Source: Neoroseomonas lacus | Lineage (GTDB): Bacteria; Pseudomonadota; Alphaproteobacteria; Acetobacterales; Acetobacteraceae | Assembly: GCF_014644535.1 (NCBI RefSeq) | Contig: NZ_BMKW01000001.1 | Coordinates: 434,001-498,000 of the forward strand | Length of the DNA: 64,000 nt | Reading direction: 5' to 3' | Shown: positions 62,126 to 64,000 of the stretch, piece after piece | Layout of the letters: every line of letters starts with the position of its first letter | Position numbering within the stretch: position 1 is the first letter of the stretch | Notes under the pieces: model-generated | Database searches by the model: none | What the model was told of the DNA's origin: nothing | Seen by the model: the letters and a program-made list of their open reading frames with translations, nothing else | Position numbers and translations under genes: made by a program

Positions 62126-63690
62126 GTGCCAGCGCCGCCCCGGCCACGGCGCCGGTCGGCGCGCGCACCACCCTCGCCTTCTTCGCGATGGTGCTGGGCA
62201 TGTTCATGGCGGTGCTCGACATCCAGATCGTCTCCGCCTCGATCGCCGACATCCAGGCCGGCCTCGGCGCCAGCGCGGATGAAGCCTCCTGGGTGCAGAC
62301 CAGCTACCTGATCGCCGAGATCGTGATGATCCCGCTGTCGGGCTTCCTCTCGCGCATGCTCTCGACGCGCGGGCTGTTCGTGATCTCGGCGATCGGCTTC
62401 ACCATCTTCTCCTTCGCGTGCTCGCTGGCGACCTCGCTGTCGATGATGATCGCCTTCCGCGCCGCCCAGGGCTTCCTTGGCGGGGCGATGATCCCGACCG
62501 TCTTCGCCGCCTCCTTCCTGCTCTTCCCCGGCGCGGCGCGGGTGCGCGCGACGGTGATTATCGGCCTGACCGCGACGCTCGCGCCGACCCTCGGCCCGAC
62601 GCTGGGCGGCATGCTGACCGCGGCGTTCTCCTGGCACGCCTTGTTCCTGATCAACGTGCCGGTCGGCATCTTCATCGCGGTGACGGTGTGGCTGACCCTC
62701 GACCTCGACCGGCCGGACCTCACCCTGTTCTCCCGTTTCGACTGGTTCGGGCTCGGCCTGCTCGCCCTGTTCCTCGGCAGCCTCGACTACGTGCTGGAGG
62801 AAGGCGCGCGCTGGCAGTGGCTGCAGGACGACACCGTCGCCACGTTTGCCGCCATCGCCGCGGTCTCGGGCGCGCTGTTCTTCTGGCGCAGCCTGACCAA
62901 CCCGCATCCGGTGGTGGATCTGCGCGCCTTCACCGACCGCAACTTCGCCATCGGCAGCATGTTCGGCTTCATCCTCGGCGTGGCGTTGTACGGCAGCGTC
63001 TACCTGGTGCCACTGTTCCTCGGCTCGGTGCGCGGCTACGACGCGCTGCAGATCGGCCAGACCATGTTCGTCACCGGGGCGGTGATGTTCGTCGCCTCGC
63101 CGGTGGTGGGCATGCTGTCGCGCCGGGTGGATGCGCGCTGGCTGGTGGCGCTCGGCCTCGCCATCACCGGCATCGCGATGCTCCTGACCGCGCGGCTGAC
63201 CAACCAGTCGGCGCTGCCGCAACTGTGGTTTCCGCTCGGGCTGCGCGGGCTCGGCATCATGCTGGTGATGGTGCCGGTCACCACCCTGGCGATGGGCACC
63301 CTGCCGCCACCGGCGATCAAGAACGCCGCCGGGCTGTTCAACTTGATGCGCAATTTCGGCGGCGCCTTCGGCCTGGCGCTGATCAACACCATGGTGATCG
63401 ACCGCGGCGCCGCACACCGGCTGCATCTGGCCGAGGGCATGACGACCGGCCGGAACGAGGCGGTGGCGATGCTCGCCCACATGCAGGACGGCATGGCCAC
63501 GCATGTCCTGAACGGCGTCGATCCCGACCTGGTGGCCTTGCGGCGCCTAGCCATGATGGTGACGCGCGAGGGCAATGTGCTCGCCTACAACGACGCGCTG
63601 CTGATGATGGCGGCCTTCTTCGCCGCCGCCCTGCCGCTGGTACTGCTGATGCGCGCGCCGCGCGGCCCGGGGGGCGCCCCGGCGCATTGA
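62122..63690 (+). CDS. emrB: EmrB/QacA-type DHA2 MFS transporter
   Basis: A 522-residue 14-segment major facilitator of the DHA2 drug:H+ antiporter family. AVLDIQIVSASIADIQAGLGASADEASWVQTSYLIAE and the later PTLGPTLGGMLT antiporter motif are typical. ATG at 62122 overlaps emrA (ATGA). It exports drugs or toxic metabolites with EmrA and an outer-membrane channel not seen here. Confidence 0.95.
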   Translation: MSASAAPATAPVGARTTLAFFAMVLGMFMAVLDIQIVSASIADIQAGLGASADEASWVQTSYLIAEIVMIPLSGFLSRMLSTRGLFVISAIGFTIFSFACSLATSLSMMIAFRAAQGFLGGAMIPTVFAASFLLFPGAARVRATVIIGLTATLAPTLGPTLGGMLTAAFSWHALFLINVPVGIFIAVTVWLTLDLDRPDLTLFSRFDWFGLGLLALFLGSLDYVLEEGARWQWLQDDTVATFAAIAAVSGALFFWRSLTNPHPVVDLRAFTDRNFAIGSMFGFILGVALYGSVYLVPLFLGSVRGYDALQIGQTMFVTGAVMFVASPVVGMLSRRVDARWLVALGLAITGIAMLLTARLTNQSALPQLWFPLGLRGLGIMLVMVPVTTLAMGTLPPPAIKNAAGLFNLMRNFGGAFGLALINTMVIDRGAAHRLHLAEGMTTGRNEAVAMLAHMQDGMATHVLNGVDPDLVALRRLAMMVTREGNVLAYNDALLMMAAFFAAALPLVLLMRAPRGPGGAPAH

Positions 63691-63781
63691 CAGCGGCGCC
63701 CTGTTGCCAGGGGTTCGCCCCGGCCTATTCTGCTGCGCCGCACACGTTCCACCGCGCCGAACGGCCAGCATGAGGAAAGCC

Positions 63782-64000
63782 ATGAGCGATACCCCCGACA
63801 TCAAGAAGGGCCTCGTCGGCGTCTATGCCGACGTCTCCAGCATCTCGAAGGTGATGCCGGAGACGAACAGCCTGACCTATCGCGGCTATGCCGTGCAGGA
63901 CCTGTGCGAACTCGCCTCCTTCGATGAGACCGCCTACCTGCTGTGGAACGGCGAATTGCCGACCGCCGCCCAGCTCGCCGCCTTCCAGGCCGAGGAGAAG
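63782..64000 (+). CDS. prpC: 2-methylcitrate synthase/citrate synthase, partial
   Basis: The first 73 residues are visible before the window ends (KKGLVGVYADVSSISKVM, LTYRGYAVQDLCE, AYLLWNGELPT). They match bacterial citrate synthase-like PrpC. GAGGA precedes ATG 63782; an in-frame ATG at 63770 is also possible. With prpD nearby, methylcitrate synthase is likely, but the catalytic residues are outside the window. Confidence 0.8.
   Translation, partial: MSDTPDIKKGLVGVYADVSSISKVMPETNSLTYRGYAVQDLCELASFDETAYLLWNGELPTAAQLAAFQAEEK

Overview
The window is high-GC DNA from an alphaproteobacterium, most probably a Rhodospirillales/Acetobacteraceae (Roseomonas-like) organism. The clues are a CckA-like kinase behind flhB, a GTTC-N7-GTTC type SOS box near recA, the fliX/flgI divergent pair, a MotE-like gene, UPF0262 and a DksA with a reduced zinc finger. 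Assignments rest on motif recognition by eye. No database search was run.

Layout. 1-5.1 kb: a DUF599 membrane protein, a three-gene minus operon (membrane-anchored receiver-like protein, P1/DmpA aminopeptidase, secreted protein) and a divergent coupled pair of unknowns. 5.1-9.4 kb: alaS, a small ORF and recA with an SOS box and a hairpin terminator. 9.4-33 kb: a large flagellar/chemotaxis region. Its minus operons are flgB-flgC-fliE-fliQ-fliR-flhB-hybrid kinase and fliL-fliM-DUF6468-like-motE-like-cheY-cheZ-TPR protein. Its plus operons are fliO-fliP, flgF-flgG-flgA-flgH and flgI-rod-binding protein-flgN-like. speE/speD, an SRAP protein, dksA and an unknown membrane protein are interspersed. 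Near-consensus sigma-54 sites lie before flgF and flgI.

33-43 kb: a glycosyltransferase-like gene, a permease split into two half-size genes, then a long plus-strand run. The first part (RibD_C-type reductase, MDR dehydrogenase, tiny membrane protein, PTPS-like protein with an altered active site, family-4 glycosyltransferase, SAM methyltransferase) looks like an uncharacterised pathway making a modified pterin or pyrimidine. The second part (cupin, OtnK-type kinase, OtnC-type aldolase, DUF4406, mgsA) appears to join four-carbon sugar-acid breakdown to methylglyoxal formation.

43-51 kb: MgtC-like protein, nitroreductase, FAD-linked oxidase, mtnA coupled to a cysteine hydrolase, UPF0262, DUF983, a hydantoin-racemase-like protein and two lipoproteins. 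51-58 kb: a minus operon with a hydantoinase-like amidohydrolase, two paralogous carbamoylase-like nitrilases, a flavin monooxygenase and a GST. These and the nearby racemase-like gene suggest cyclic ureide/N-carbamoyl amino acid use. 57.7-64 kb: a phosphonopyruvate-hydrolase-like enzyme, prpD, a TetR/EmrA/EmrB efflux module and the start of a prpC-type citrate synthase cut by the window edge.

No rRNA, tRNA, CRISPR, insertion sequence or prophage was recognised. The strongest candidates for undescribed biology are the 35.5-39.9 kb biosynthetic cluster and the 2.8-5.1 kb receiver/ART-like neighbourhood.
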